Assembly (NCBI RefSeq): GCF_047123305.1
Contig: NZ_CP138918.1
Span: 1,364,001-1,428,000 of the forward strand
From: Thalassobius sp047123305
GTDB taxonomy: Bacteria > Pseudomonadota > Alphaproteobacteria > Rhodobacterales > Rhodobacteraceae
Direction: 5' to 3'
Length of the DNA stretch: 64,000 nt
Shown here: piece by piece, positions 25,525 to 33,100 of the stretch
Layout: every line of letters begins with the position of its first letter
Numbering within the stretch: the first letter of the stretch is position 1
Position numbers and translations under genes: made by a program
Notes under the pieces: model-generated
What the model was told of the DNA's origin: nothing
The model's input: only the letters and a program-made list of their open reading frames with translations
Database searches by the model: none

Positions 25525-26079
25525 ATGGAACTTATCACCCCTCGCACCTTCATCCGGCGGCGCAGCATCGGCGATGCCAGCGCCCTCAGTGCCTATTATC
25601 TGCGCAACGCTGAACATTTGGCCCCTTGGGAACCCGAACGCCCCACCGGCTATCACCGCCAACTGGAATGGCTGCGCCGGATCGAGGCCGATGGCACGGA
25701 TGCGGTGCATCTGGTGGCGCGCCGGCAGGATGCCCCACAGGAGATTGCCGCGATCTGCAGCTTCACCGGTATTGCCCGAGGGGTGTTTCAGGCCTGCCAT
25801 ATGGGCCTGTCGATTGATGCCGCCCATCAGGGTACCGGGCTGATGGCAGAGATGGCAGAGGCCAGCATCCAGCATATGTTCCAGGCTGAAGGGCTGCACC
25901 GGGTCATGGCCAGTCACCTGCCCGAAAACCACCGCAGCGCCACCCTGTTACAACGTCTCGGCTTCAGCCGCGAAGGCTATGCCCGCAAGTATTTGAAAAT
26001 CGCAGGCAGTTGGCGTGATCATGTGCTGACCGCCCGCTTGGCCGAGGATGCAGGTCCGGACCGCGATCACACCCGGTGA
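25525..26079 (+). CDS. GNAT acetyltransferase, RimJ/RimL-like
   Basis: 184 residues from MELITPRTFIRRR. The RimJ-type layout is visible: HLAPWEPERP near 31-40, AHQGTGLMAEMAEASIQHMF near 108-127 (acetyl-CoA loop), and NHRSATLLQRLGFSREGYAR near 141-160. This subgroup acetylates N-termini of ribosomal proteins or small amines. Start choice is uncertain: AGAGGA is only 3-4 bases from the ATG at 25525, and ATGs at 25501 and 25510 are alternatives. Its 3' end overlaps the end of rlmH by 13 bases on the opposite strand. Confidence 0.82.
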   Translation: MELITPRTFIRRRSIGDASALSAYYLRNAEHLAPWEPERPTGYHRQLEWLRRIEADGTDAVHLVARRQDAPQEIAAICSFTGIARGVFQACHMGLSIDAAHQGTGLMAEMAEASIQHMFQAEGLHRVMASHLPENHRSATLLQRLGFSREGYARKYLKIAGSWRDHVLTARLAEDAGPDRDHTR

Positions 26080-26537
26080 TACGGGCTGCCCGCCTGGATC
26101 GATGCTGCACGGTAAAGCTGTTCGCTCAACATCACCCGCACCAGCATGTGAGGCCAGACCATCTTGCCAAAGGAAATGGCAAAATCCGCCTTGGCCCGCA
26201 GGGAGGGGTCAATCCCGTCGGCGCCCCCGATCACAATCGCCAGATCTTGCCGCCCGTTGTCGCGCCATTCGCCCAGCTTGTCGGAAAACTGCGGCGAAGA
26301 CAGCACCTTGCCGCGCTCATCCATGACACAGAGCAAGGCACCTTTCGGGATCACCCGCTCCAGCAGCGCCGCCTCTGCGGCCATGCCGCCACCTTTCTTG
26401 TCCTCAACCTCATGGAAGGACAAAGGGCCGAGGCCATGCGCCCGGCCCGTTCGGTCAAAACGGCTGGTATAGTCATCGATCAAGGCGCGTTCCGGGCCGG
26501 TGCGCAACCGGCCCACGGCGCAGATATGGACCCGCAT
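26067..26537 (-). CDS. rlmH: 23S rRNA (pseudouridine-1915-N3) methyltransferase
   Basis: 156-residue SPOUT methyltransferase acting on the assembled 70S ribosome. IGGADGIDPSLRAKADFAIS near residues 103-122 is the knot-forming SAM site, and the C-terminal EQLYRAASIQAGSPYHR is the family signature. It follows rsfS with a TGATG overlap, the common rsfS-rlmH pairing, so translation of both is coupled. Confidence 0.96.
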   Translation of the reverse strand: MRVHICAVGRLRTGPERALIDDYTSRFDRTGRAHGLGPLSFHEVEDKKGGGMAAEAALLERVIPKGALLCVMDERGKVLSSPQFSDKLGEWRDNGRQDLAIVIGGADGIDPSLRAKADFAISFGKMVWPHMLVRVMLSEQLYRAASIQAGSPYHRV

Positions 26538-26899
26538 CAGACGCTCTCAGGAGAGAGGCCGTCCTTCCACATCTTTTCGATCTGGTAAAACTCGCGCACT
26601 TCAGGGCGGAACACATGCACGATGATGTCGCCCGTGTCGATCAGCACCCAGTCGCCGGTCGCTTTGCCTTCGACACGCGACAGACGGCCGATGTCTTGTT
26701 TCAGGCGGTCCACCAGTTTTTCGGAGATGGCCGAAACCTGCCGGGACGAGGTGCCCGAGCAGACTACCATAAAGTCACCGATCGAGGATTTGCCGCGCAA
26801 GTCGATCTGCTCGATATCCTCGGCCTTGTCAGACTCGAGAGAGGACAGAATACGCTCCAGCAGTTCTTCGCTGGTCACATCACTGGAGGCGCCACTCAT
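26537..26899 (-). CDS. rsfS: Ribosome silencing factor RsfS
   Basis: 120 residues from MSGASSDVTSEELLERIL. The DUF143 core is clear: DKAEDIEQIDLRGKSSIGDF, MVVCSGTSSRQVSAISEKLV and GDIIVHVFRPEVREFYQIEK. It binds ribosomal protein uL14 and keeps the subunits apart when nutrients are scarce. The start at 26899 is preferred to the ATG at 27025, whose extra 42 residues are unlike the family. There is no ribosome site of its own just upstream. Instead, a 12-codon ORF with a perfect AGGAGG ends in an ATGA overlap with this start (see 26896-26934), so entry is probably by coupling. Confidence 0.9.
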   Translation of the reverse strand: MSGASSDVTSEELLERILSSLESDKAEDIEQIDLRGKSSIGDFMVVCSGTSSRQVSAISEKLVDRLKQDIGRLSRVEGKATGDWVLIDTGDIIVHVFRPEVREFYQIEKMWKDGLSPESV

Positions 26900-26934
26900 C
26901 GGCGCGCCCGTTTGGTTGTTGAGAGACAGGACAT
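26896..26934 (-). CDS. Possible 12-codon leader ORF coupled to rsfS
   Basis: MSCLSTTKRARR and a TGA that shares bases with the rsfS ATG (ATGA). An AAGGAGG lies five bases upstream of its ATG, much better than anything near the rsfS start. A short leader that feeds ribosomes onto rsfS would explain the missing ribosome site. The peptide itself has no recognisable function. This is an inference from spacing and could instead mark a nonstandard upstream start of rsfS in its own frame. Confidence 0.4.
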   Translation of the reverse strand: MSCLSTTKRARR

Positions 26935-27087
26935 AGTCCTCCTTCTTGCAAACGCCGTTCAAAGTCCCGGCGCCGGACAGATTCAGATTAGCACCGCATA
27001 TGTGAAATCTCAATCTTGCCTTCAACCCGCAAAACGCCTCGAACAGGTCAAATGAGCGCCTGCGGCGCGCTTTCTTGTCTGAATTGC

Positions 27088-27153
27088 CTTCGGCGAGGAT
27101 ATTTGCGCCAATGAGAAGGCGGCTTTCTTTTTGGCCAAAATATCCCGGGGTTT
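27088..27153. repeat. Imperfect palindromic intergenic element (repeat copy 2, probable terminator)
   Basis: GCCTTCGGCGAGGATATTTG begins the element. A CTTTCTTTTTGGCCAAAATA stretch followed by TCCCGGGG then reads as an inverted partner: GGATATTT with GCCAA on one side, TTGGC with AAATATCC on the other. The fold would give a long hairpin between the rsfS promoter side and the end of the mechanosensitive channel gene (stop at 27191). It shares its first half with the element at 20731. It probably ends the channel transcript. Confidence 0.5.
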
Positions 27154-27190
27154 GGGGCAGCGCCCCAAGTCGGTGTCTCCACGGGTGCTG

Positions 27191-28555
27191 TCAGTCCTCT
27201 GGCGCGCGCAGCATTGTGACTTCGCGCTGGGGGAAGGGGATCGAGATGTCGTGGCTCTGGAACGCGTCCCAAAGTGCCAGATAGACATTGCCGCGGATAT
27301 TGGTCAGCCCGCCAGTGGGATCCTCGATCCAGAAGCGCAGCACATAGTCCACCGAACTGTCGCCAAAGCCGATGATATGGCAGACGGGGGGCTTTTTTCT
27401 GAGCACACGGTCAACACTGAGCGCGGCCTCAATGGCGATCCGTCTGACCAGATGTGGATCGTCGTGATAGGCGGTGCCGAAGTGGATATCGAGGCGCACG
27501 AAGTCGTTGGAATGGGACCAGTTGACCACCTGACCGGTGATCAGGTCCTCATTCGGGATCAGGTATTCCTTGCCATCGCGGGTGACGACGCTGACATAGC
27601 GCGCACCGAGCGCTTCGATCCAGCCGAAGGTTGACCCGAGGGAGATCACGTCACCGGGTTTGATCGACTTGTCCAGCAGGATGATCACGCCGCTGACCAG
27701 ATTGGAGACCACTTTTTGCAGGCCAAAGCCAAGGCCGAGGCCGATCGCGCCCGACAGGAAGGCCAGGCCAGTGAGGTCCACCCCAACAGCGCGCAGCCCG
27801 ATGAAGAACGCCGCCGAGTAGAGCGCCAGTTGCAGCAGCTTGCCCAGCAGCACCTGCATGGACGGTGAAATCTCGACATTGCGTTTGATGCTGTCGGTGC
27901 TGGCTTTGGTGACAAACCGCGCGGTGGCAAACAAAACGCCGAGGATTGCCGCGCCTTGGACGATCAGCCAGAGCGACAGGTGCATCTCTCCGATGTCCAG
28001 GGCAGCGCTGTCCAGCAGCAGCTGGGTTTCCTCGGTCAGGTTAAGGATCGACAGGGTGACCCAGATCCAGCCAGCATAACGCACAATGGCGCGCAGGAAT
28101 TTGTTGGCGATAAGCCGGGTAAGCACCGCAATGATCAGCCAGGCAAGGGTGAGCTGCGCTATGATCGCCAGCATGTAGCTGCGGCTGGGCCAGGTGACTT
28201 CGCGCATGATCCAGACCGTTGGCCAGATCAGGGCGGCAAAGAGGATTAGGTTCAGCCGTTTGTGCAGGATCACCAGCAGGCGCATCCGCCAGGTTGGCAG
28301 GCCGGTCAGCGTACGCATCCAGTCGTGCAGCCGTGGGGCCAGCAGACGGGTCAGCAGGTAGGTTGCCAGAACCAGCCCCAGGGCAATCGCCACCTGATAG
28401 GCGTTCCAGGGCCGCAGCAGCCCGGTAAGAAACCGTTCGAAGTCCGATGCCAGTTCTAACGCCACATCCTGCGCCACCTCCTGCGCAGCGGCGGGCGGGG
28501 TGTCAGCGGCGGCTTCGGCGGTTTGGTCTAAAGTTGTGCTGCTCTCTTCGTCCAT
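27191..28555 (-). CDS. Mechanosensitive ion channel, MscS family
   Basis: 454 residues. The N-terminal region (about 1-60) is Ala- and Glu-rich and likely cytoplasmic. Five to six membrane helices follow (about 55-290). The MscS pore helix and beta domain are clear: AFLSGAIGLGLGFGLQKVVSNLVSGVIILLDKSI spans about 268-301, with the small-residue Gly/Ala pattern of TM3, then KPGDVISLGSTFGWIEALGARYVSVVTRDGKEYLIPNEDL. The IPN motif is a family mark. It releases solutes on hypo-osmotic shock. Longer than E. coli MscS because of the extra N-terminal helices. Confidence 0.92.
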   Translation of the reverse strand: MDEESSTTLDQTAEAAADTPPAAAQEVAQDVALELASDFERFLTGLLRPWNAYQVAIALGLVLATYLLTRLLAPRLHDWMRTLTGLPTWRMRLLVILHKRLNLILFAALIWPTVWIMREVTWPSRSYMLAIIAQLTLAWLIIAVLTRLIANKFLRAIVRYAGWIWVTLSILNLTEETQLLLDSAALDIGEMHLSLWLIVQGAAILGVLFATARFVTKASTDSIKRNVEISPSMQVLLGKLLQLALYSAAFFIGLRAVGVDLTGLAFLSGAIGLGLGFGLQKVVSNLVSGVIILLDKSIKPGDVISLGSTFGWIEALGARYVSVVTRDGKEYLIPNEDLITGQVVNWSHSNDFVRLDIHFGTAYHDDPHLVRRIAIEAALSVDRVLRKKPPVCHIIGFGDSSVDYVLRFWIEDPTGGLTNIRGNVYLALWDAFQSHDISIPFPQREVTMLRAPED

Positions 28556-28613
28556 AGGCTCCCTCTGTGCCTATTGGTGCACAGAAGGCGGCCTCGGGCA
28601 ACAGCCTGCGCCG

Positions 28614-29132
28614 TCAAAGCCCGTTGCAAGGGTCCAATGTCTCACCCGCTCCGATTTGTTGCATCATGTCAGCAACAGTGAGCCCGGTGAGGAAGGGGCG
28701 GAACTGCGCGCCGCCGTCGAAGCTGAGGCGGACGGCAATCTCCCCTTGCGGATCGGGCGTGCCGGTCAGGCTGCAACCCGCAATGCTGATTGACAGAGTG
28801 CCTTCGGTGCCGTCTGGATCCTCAGCTTTCCAGATCCCAATCTCGCGTTGCAGGGTTTCCAGCCTGATCACGTCTTCAGGGCTGAGCCGCCAGATGTCGC
28901 CATGTTGATCCAGCTGCACCGTGGCGCTTTTCTCTTGCCCGTCACGGGTGGCGCCAAAATACATCTCCATTCCGCCGGTCGGGATCGCAATATCGGGAGG
29001 CAATGTGACCTGGGCGGCAAGGTCGGCGGGATCGCTGGTCAGCGGGTCCAATTGGCTGAGCCTGGCGGCGGTCAGCGGGTTGATCGACCCGCAAGCCGTT
29101 AGAAAGAGGAGGGCGGGGAATGTTGGTTTCAT
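28614..29132 (-). CDS. Predicted lipoprotein, function unknown
   Basis: 172 residues from MKPTFPALLFLTACGS: a short signal with lipobox LTAC, so Cys14 should be lipidated. The start at 29132 follows GGAG by six bases; the ATG at 29144 is part of that site. The mature part has two more Cys (IAGCSLTG and DPCNGL) that may form a disulfide, a beta-rich centre and no domain I recognise. It is divergent from the DUF2975 gene at 29205. Confidence 0.68.
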   Translation of the reverse strand: MKPTFPALLFLTACGSINPLTAARLSQLDPLTSDPADLAAQVTLPPDIAIPTGGMEMYFGATRDGQEKSATVQLDQHGDIWRLSPEDVIRLETLQREIGIWKAEDPDGTEGTLSISIAGCSLTGTPDPQGEIAVRLSFDGGAQFRPFLTGLTVADMMQQIGAGETLDPCNGL

Positions 29133-29204
29133 GGAATTCTCCATTTATTCGCGTAAAATTTAATGTAAAACGATAAATGTTTACTGATTTGCTTGGAGTC
29201 AACC

Positions 29205-29729
29205 ATGACAACGCGAAATCTATCTTTACTACTTCTCTGGGGCTGTCGTCTGGCCATCGCGGGCTTTCTGGCCACGATGCTGATCGGCGCCTGGGTCAGT
29301 TATGAAAACCCTGAGGTGCTGGTTTTGGCGCGGGGGGATGTGCCTATTCTGGGGGATCTGTCGCTCTGGGCCTGGCTGGGCAGCGTTTTGGTGGCGGCTG
29401 CGGTCATGGCGGTGGCGATCTATGTGCTGTTGCAGGCGCATCAGCTGTTTGACATCTACCGCGCTGGCGATCTGCTGAGCGTCGCCGCGGCCACGCAGAT
29501 TTCGCGGATTGGCAGGGGGACCTTGTTGATGGCAATTGCCTCGGTCCTTGCCCATCCGGTTCTGACGGTGCTTTTGACCTCAGCGAACCCGGTGGGGCAA
29601 AGGGCGGTCTCTGTGGCGCTGTCCAGCAACGATGCCAGCCTCTTGTTGCTGGCGGGTTTGTTGACCGTTATCGGCCGCGCCTTGCGGGAAGCAGCGGCGG
29701 TTGCGGCCGAAAACAAGGCCTTTGTCTGA
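29205..29729 (+). CDS. DUF2975 membrane protein
   Basis: 174 residues with four hydrophobic helices (about 8-30, 52-78, 103-125, 145-165) and the DUF2975 layout, including the helix-loop after TM2 with FDIYRAGDLL. The start MTTRNLSLLL at 29205 follows TTGGAG by six bases. Its stop overlaps the start of the XRE regulator at 29729 (TGATG). Such membrane protein and small XRE pairs recur in many bacteria, but their role is not established. Confidence 0.75.
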   Translation: MTTRNLSLLLLWGCRLAIAGFLATMLIGAWVSYENPEVLVLARGDVPILGDLSLWAWLGSVLVAAAVMAVAIYVLLQAHQLFDIYRAGDLLSVAAATQISRIGRGTLLMAIASVLAHPVLTVLLTSANPVGQRAVSVALSSNDASLLLLAGLLTVIGRALREAAAVAAENKAFV

Positions 29730-29941
29730 TGGAGATTGTGGTGCGTCTGGATGTGATGCTGGCCCTGCGAAAAATGAAATCGCGGGAACTGGCAGAGCGG
29801 ATCGGGATTTCCGAACAAAACCTCTCGCTTTTGAAATCGGGCAAGGTCAAAGGCGTGCGGTTTGAGACTCTGGCGCGGATCTGTGAAGTGTTGCAATGCC
29901 AGCCGGGGGATCTGTTAGAGGCTGTGCCCCTATCCGAATGA
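29729..29941 (+). CDS. Small XRE-family regulator (YozG-like)
   Basis: 70 residues, essentially one helix-turn-helix: LALRKMKSRELAERIGISEQ (about 11-30), NLSLLKSGKVKGVRFETLAR (31-50), then ICEVLQCQPGDLLE. The pattern is the Cro/C1-type HTH of the YozG group that accompanies DUF2975 proteins. It overlaps the upstream gene by one base. It may repress its own operon in response to a membrane signal sensed by the partner; this is inference from the pairing. Confidence 0.85.
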   Translation: MEIVVRLDVMLALRKMKSRELAERIGISEQNLSLLKSGKVKGVRFETLARICEVLQCQPGDLLEAVPLSE

Positions 29942-29992
29942 GTAGTGCCAGCGCCATTGCAACGCGGGGGATCTGTCTATAACCGTCTGGCC

Positions 29993-30736
29993 ATGCTTCA
30001 TATTCTTCTGATCCTCGCAGCTGGCTTCGGCGCTGGCATCATCAACGCGCTTGCTGGTGGCGGCACGTTTCTGACCTTTCCGGCGCTGGTGATGATCGGC
30101 ATTCCGCCGGTGGCGGCCAATGCCACCTCAGCGGTGGCGGTGTTTCCCGGCTACCTGTCGGCGGCGCTGGGCTTCAAGCGCGAGATTGGAGAATTGCCAC
30201 GGGCGGCCTTGTTGCGCGCCTGTGTGGTGACATTGGTTGGGGGCCTCATCGGGGGCCTGTTGCTGCTGGTCTCTTCAAATGAGGTCTTTGCGGTTCTCGT
30301 GCCCTTCTTGTTGCTGGCGGCGACGCTGGCCTTTGCCTTTCAGGCGCAGATCCAGAACTGGATGCGCGGCACCGCGCTGAAGGCCACGCCCTACGGCACC
30401 TTCGGTCTGATGGCGGTGTCGATCTATGGCGGCTACTTCAACGGTGGTCTGGGGATTGTCCTCTTGGCGCTGTTTGCGCTCTGGGGGATGGAGAGCCTGA
30501 ACCAGATGAACGGGCTGAAAAACGCCCTGTCGTTTGTGATTTCAGCCATCTCAGTGGCGACCTTTGCAGTGGCGGGAATTGTGCATTGGAATGAGGCGCT
30601 GATCATGGCGGCGGCGGCCATTGCTGGGGGATTCGCCGGGGCCCATCTGGCCAAGATCCTGCCCAAATCCGTGGTGCGCGGCTTTATCATCCTGATCGGA
30701 TTGGGCATGTCTGCGGTGTTTTTCGCCCGTATTTGA
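29993..30736 (+). CDS. TauE/SafE (TSUP) family transporter
   Basis: 247 residues with about eight membrane helices. The N-terminal repeat has FGAGIINALAGGGTFLTFPAL near 10-30, and the second repeat has YGGYFNGGLGIVLLALFALWG near 146-166, the paired Gly-rich signatures of TSUP proteins. They export or import sulfite, sulfoacetate or related organosulfur anions. No sulfur genes are near, so the substrate is unassigned. The start at 29993 (MLHILLIL) is preferred over the GTG at 29945. Confidence 0.88.
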   Translation: MLHILLILAAGFGAGIINALAGGGTFLTFPALVMIGIPPVAANATSAVAVFPGYLSAALGFKREIGELPRAALLRACVVTLVGGLIGGLLLLVSSNEVFAVLVPFLLLAATLAFAFQAQIQNWMRGTALKATPYGTFGLMAVSIYGGYFNGGLGIVLLALFALWGMESLNQMNGLKNALSFVISAISVATFAVAGIVHWNEALIMAAAAIAGGFAGAHLAKILPKSVVRGFIILIGLGMSAVFFARI

Positions 30737-30795
30737 CCCAGACGCAGGCGCGCCGTGCCTTGCGGAAAATTGCCTCTCGGTGTAGGAGGGGCGCA

Positions 30796-30882
30796 ATGAA
30801 ACGTATTTTCGATATCGACGACCGCAGCTTTCTGCCCTGGCGGTTCTTTGGCGCCAAGCGCGCCGTGCTCGCCTGCCTATAA
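30796..30882 (+). CDS. Short ORF, 28 aa, upstream of leuC
   Basis: Begins MKRIFDIDDRSFLPWRFFGA and ends VLACL with TAA at 30880. A perfect TAGGAGGGG lies six bases upstream, and a hairpin (30891-30909) follows its stop within nine bases. It is 78 bases before the leuC start. It contains three Leu codons (CTG, CTC, CTA), spread rather than clustered, so it is not a classical attenuation leader. Either a small protein or a leader peptide; not recognised. Confidence 0.5.
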   Translation: MKRIFDIDDRSFLPWRFFGAKRAVLACL

Positions 30883-30890
30883 GGCTGGGT

Positions 30891-30909
30891 GCCTGCCCTC
30901 GTGGCGGGC
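30891..30909 (+). terminator. Hairpin after the short ORF, possible attenuator of leuCD
   Basis: GCCTGCC and GGCGGGC pair (one G-T) around five bases, then CTTTGTCGTTT. The T tract is weak. It lies between the 28-codon ORF and leuC, where a conditional terminator would act. Confidence 0.4.
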
Positions 30910-30960
30910 CTTTGTCGTTTCATCACCCCTACATCCAAAGACAATCCACGGGAGAGGACC

Positions 30961-32370
30961 ATGACCGCCCCGAAGACACTCTATGATAAAATCTGGGACG
31001 CCCACGTCGCACACGAAGCGGACGACGGCACCTGCCTGCTCTACATCGACCGCCATCTGGTCCACGAAGTGACCTCGCCGCAGGCCTTCGAAGGTCTGCG
31101 TATGGCAGGCCGCAAAGTGCATGCGCCGGAGAAAACCATCGCGGTGCCGGACCACAACGTGCCGACCACTGCTGGCCGTGAAGATCCGGCGCAGATGACC
31201 GAAGAAAGCCGTATTCAGGTTTCCGCTCTGGACAAAAACGCCAAGGAATTTGGTGTGCATTACTACCCGGTGTCTGACGTACGTCAGGGCATCGTGCACA
31301 TTGTTGGCCCTGAAAACGGCTGGACCCTGCCGGGCATGACCGTTGTGTGCGGTGACAGCCACACCGCGACCCATGGCGCCTTTGGTTCGCTGGCGCATGG
31401 CATTGGCACCTCCGAGGTGGAACACGTGCTGGCCACCCAGACGCTGATCCAGAAGAAGTCCAAGAACATGAAGGTGGAAATCACCGGCAAGCTGAAGCCG
31501 GGTGTGACTGCCAAGGACATCACCCTGGCGGTGATCGGGGAAACCGGCACCGGCGGCGGTACCGGCTACGTGATCGAATATTGTGGTGAAGCCATCCGCG
31601 ATCTGTCGATGGAAGGCCGCATGACCGTCTGCAACATGGCTATCGAAGGTGGCGCACGTGCCGGCCTGATCGCTCCTGACCAGACCACCTACGACTATTG
31701 CCGTGGCCGCGCCCACGCGCCGAAAGGCGTTGCATGGGAACAGGCACTGGAATACTGGAAAACACTCTTCACCGACGAAGGCGCGCATTTCGACAAGGTT
31801 GTCACCCTGCGCGGCGAAGACATCGAACCGGTTGTAACCTGGGGCACCAGCCCTGAGGACGTTCTGCCGATCACCGGTGTGGTTCCGGCGCCGGAAGACT
31901 TTGAAGGCGGCAAGATCGAAGCGGCCCGCCGTTCGATCGAATACATGGGCCTGACCCCCGGTCAGAAACTGTCGGACATCGAGATCGACACCGTGTTCAT
32001 CGGCTCCTGCACCAACGGTCGGATCGAAGATCTGCGCGCCGTGGCCGAAGTGGTCAAAGGCAAGAAGATCAAAGAAGGCATGCGTGCCATGATCGTTCCG
32101 GGCTCGGGTCTGGTGCGGGCACAAGCCGAAGAAGAAGGTCTGGCCGAGATCTTTGAAGAGGCCGGTTTCGAATGGCGTCTGGCGGGTTGCTCGATGTGTC
32201 TGGCGATGAACCCCGACCAGCTGTCCGAGAACGAGCGCTGTGCCTCTACCTCGAACCGCAACTTCGAAGGGCGTCAGGGCTACAAGGGCCGCACCCATCT
32301 GGTGTCCCCCGGCATGGCCGCCGCCGCTGCCCTCACCGGCAAGCTGACCGACGTTCGCGAGCTGATGTAA
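30961..32370 (+). CDS. leuC: 3-isopropylmalate dehydratase large subunit
   Basis: 469 residues from MTAPKTLYDKIWDAH, preceded by GGGAGAGG. Aconitase-type [4Fe-4S] enzyme that isomerises 2- to 3-isopropylmalate in leucine synthesis. The cluster Cys residues are in FIGSCTNGRIEDL near 344-356 and in AGCSMCLAMNPDQL near 407-420. GDSHTATHGAFGSLAHGIGT near 131-150 is a further signature. The length is usual. leuD follows after 12 bases. Confidence 0.97.
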   Translation: MTAPKTLYDKIWDAHVAHEADDGTCLLYIDRHLVHEVTSPQAFEGLRMAGRKVHAPEKTIAVPDHNVPTTAGREDPAQMTEESRIQVSALDKNAKEFGVHYYPVSDVRQGIVHIVGPENGWTLPGMTVVCGDSHTATHGAFGSLAHGIGTSEVEHVLATQTLIQKKSKNMKVEITGKLKPGVTAKDITLAVIGETGTGGGTGYVIEYCGEAIRDLSMEGRMTVCNMAIEGGARAGLIAPDQTTYDYCRGRAHAPKGVAWEQALEYWKTLFTDEGAHFDKVVTLRGEDIEPVVTWGTSPEDVLPITGVVPAPEDFEGGKIEAARRSIEYMGLTPGQKLSDIEIDTVFIGSCTNGRIEDLRAVAEVVKGKKIKEGMRAMIVPGSGLVRAQAEEEGLAEIFEEAGFEWRLAGCSMCLAMNPDQLSENERCASTSNRNFEGRQGYKGRTHLVSPGMAAAAALTGKLTDVRELM

Positions 32371-32382
32371 GGAGCCAGCACC

Positions 32383-32988
32383 ATGGAAAAGTTTGAAAAA
32401 CTGCAAGGTATCGCCGCGCCAATGCCGCTGGTGAATATCGACACCGATATGATCATCCCCAAGGTGTTCCTGAAGTCGATCCAGCGGACCGGCTTTGGCA
32501 AGAACCTGTTTGATGAGATGCGCTACAACCGCGACGGCACTGAAATCGCAGATTTCGTGCTGAACAAACCGCAGTATCGGGACGCGGAAATCCTGATCGC
32601 GGGTGACAACTTCGGCTGTGGCTCGTCGCGGGAACACGCGCCTTGGGCAATTGCGGATTTTGGCATCAAATGTGTGGTCTCGACCTCCTTCGCGGACATC
32701 TTCTTCAACAACTGCTTCAAGAACGGCATCCTGCCGATTGTCTTGCCGCAGGAGCAGGTGGATGTGCTGATGGCTGACGCGGAAAAAGGCGCTAACGCGC
32801 GGATGACCGTTGATCTGGAAGCCCAGGAAATCACCACCTCGGATGGCGAAACCATCGCGTTTGAAGTGGATGCGTTCAAGAAGCACTGCTTGCTGAACGG
32901 CCTCGATGACATCGGCCTGACCATGGAGAAGGCGGAGTCGATCAAGACTTACGAAGCCCAGATGTCGGCGCAACGCCCCTGGGTCTAA
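32383..32988 (+). CDS. leuD: 3-isopropylmalate dehydratase small subunit
   Basis: 201 residues; forms the active heterodimer with LeuC. The signature LIAGDNFGCGSSREHAPWAI is at about residues 69-88, and NIDTDMIIPKVFLK opens the swivel domain near 20-33. Its ATG is 12 bases past the leuC stop, with AAGGAGCC before it. A strong terminator follows 25 bases after the stop, so leuCD ends here and leuB is transcribed separately 5.4 kb downstream. Confidence 0.97.
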   Translation: MEKFEKLQGIAAPMPLVNIDTDMIIPKVFLKSIQRTGFGKNLFDEMRYNRDGTEIADFVLNKPQYRDAEILIAGDNFGCGSSREHAPWAIADFGIKCVVSTSFADIFFNNCFKNGILPIVLPQEQVDVLMADAEKGANARMTVDLEAQEITTSDGETIAFEVDAFKKHCLLNGLDDIGLTMEKAESIKTYEAQMSAQRPWV

Positions 32989-33012
32989 ATCCAGATCTGG
33001 ATAAGATGATGC

Positions 33013-33040
33013 AAGCCCCCGCCGGAAACGGTGGGGGCTT
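33013..33040 (+). terminator. Rho-independent terminator after leuCD
   Basis: AAGCCCCCGCC, six bases, GGTGGGGGCTT and then TGCTTTT. It follows leuD by 25 bases and, read on the minus strand, precedes nothing, so it is one-directional in function. Confidence 0.85.
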
Positions 33041-33100
33041 TGCTTTTGGGGCTGTCGTGCCGCCTCCGACGGGCAGCTTTGCGGCAGGCTGAAAGGGGGA

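Noticed and set aside
26900..27025. 42-residue N-terminal extension of RsfS
   Set aside because: Unlike the family, which starts close to the core domain; a repeat and promoter region lie just upstream.
30877..32973. A 698-codon open frame on the minus strand opposite leuC and leuD
   Set aside because: It is exactly antisense to two certain genes, with low-complexity His, Gln and Gly-rich translation. Long antisense frames are common in G+C-rich DNA.
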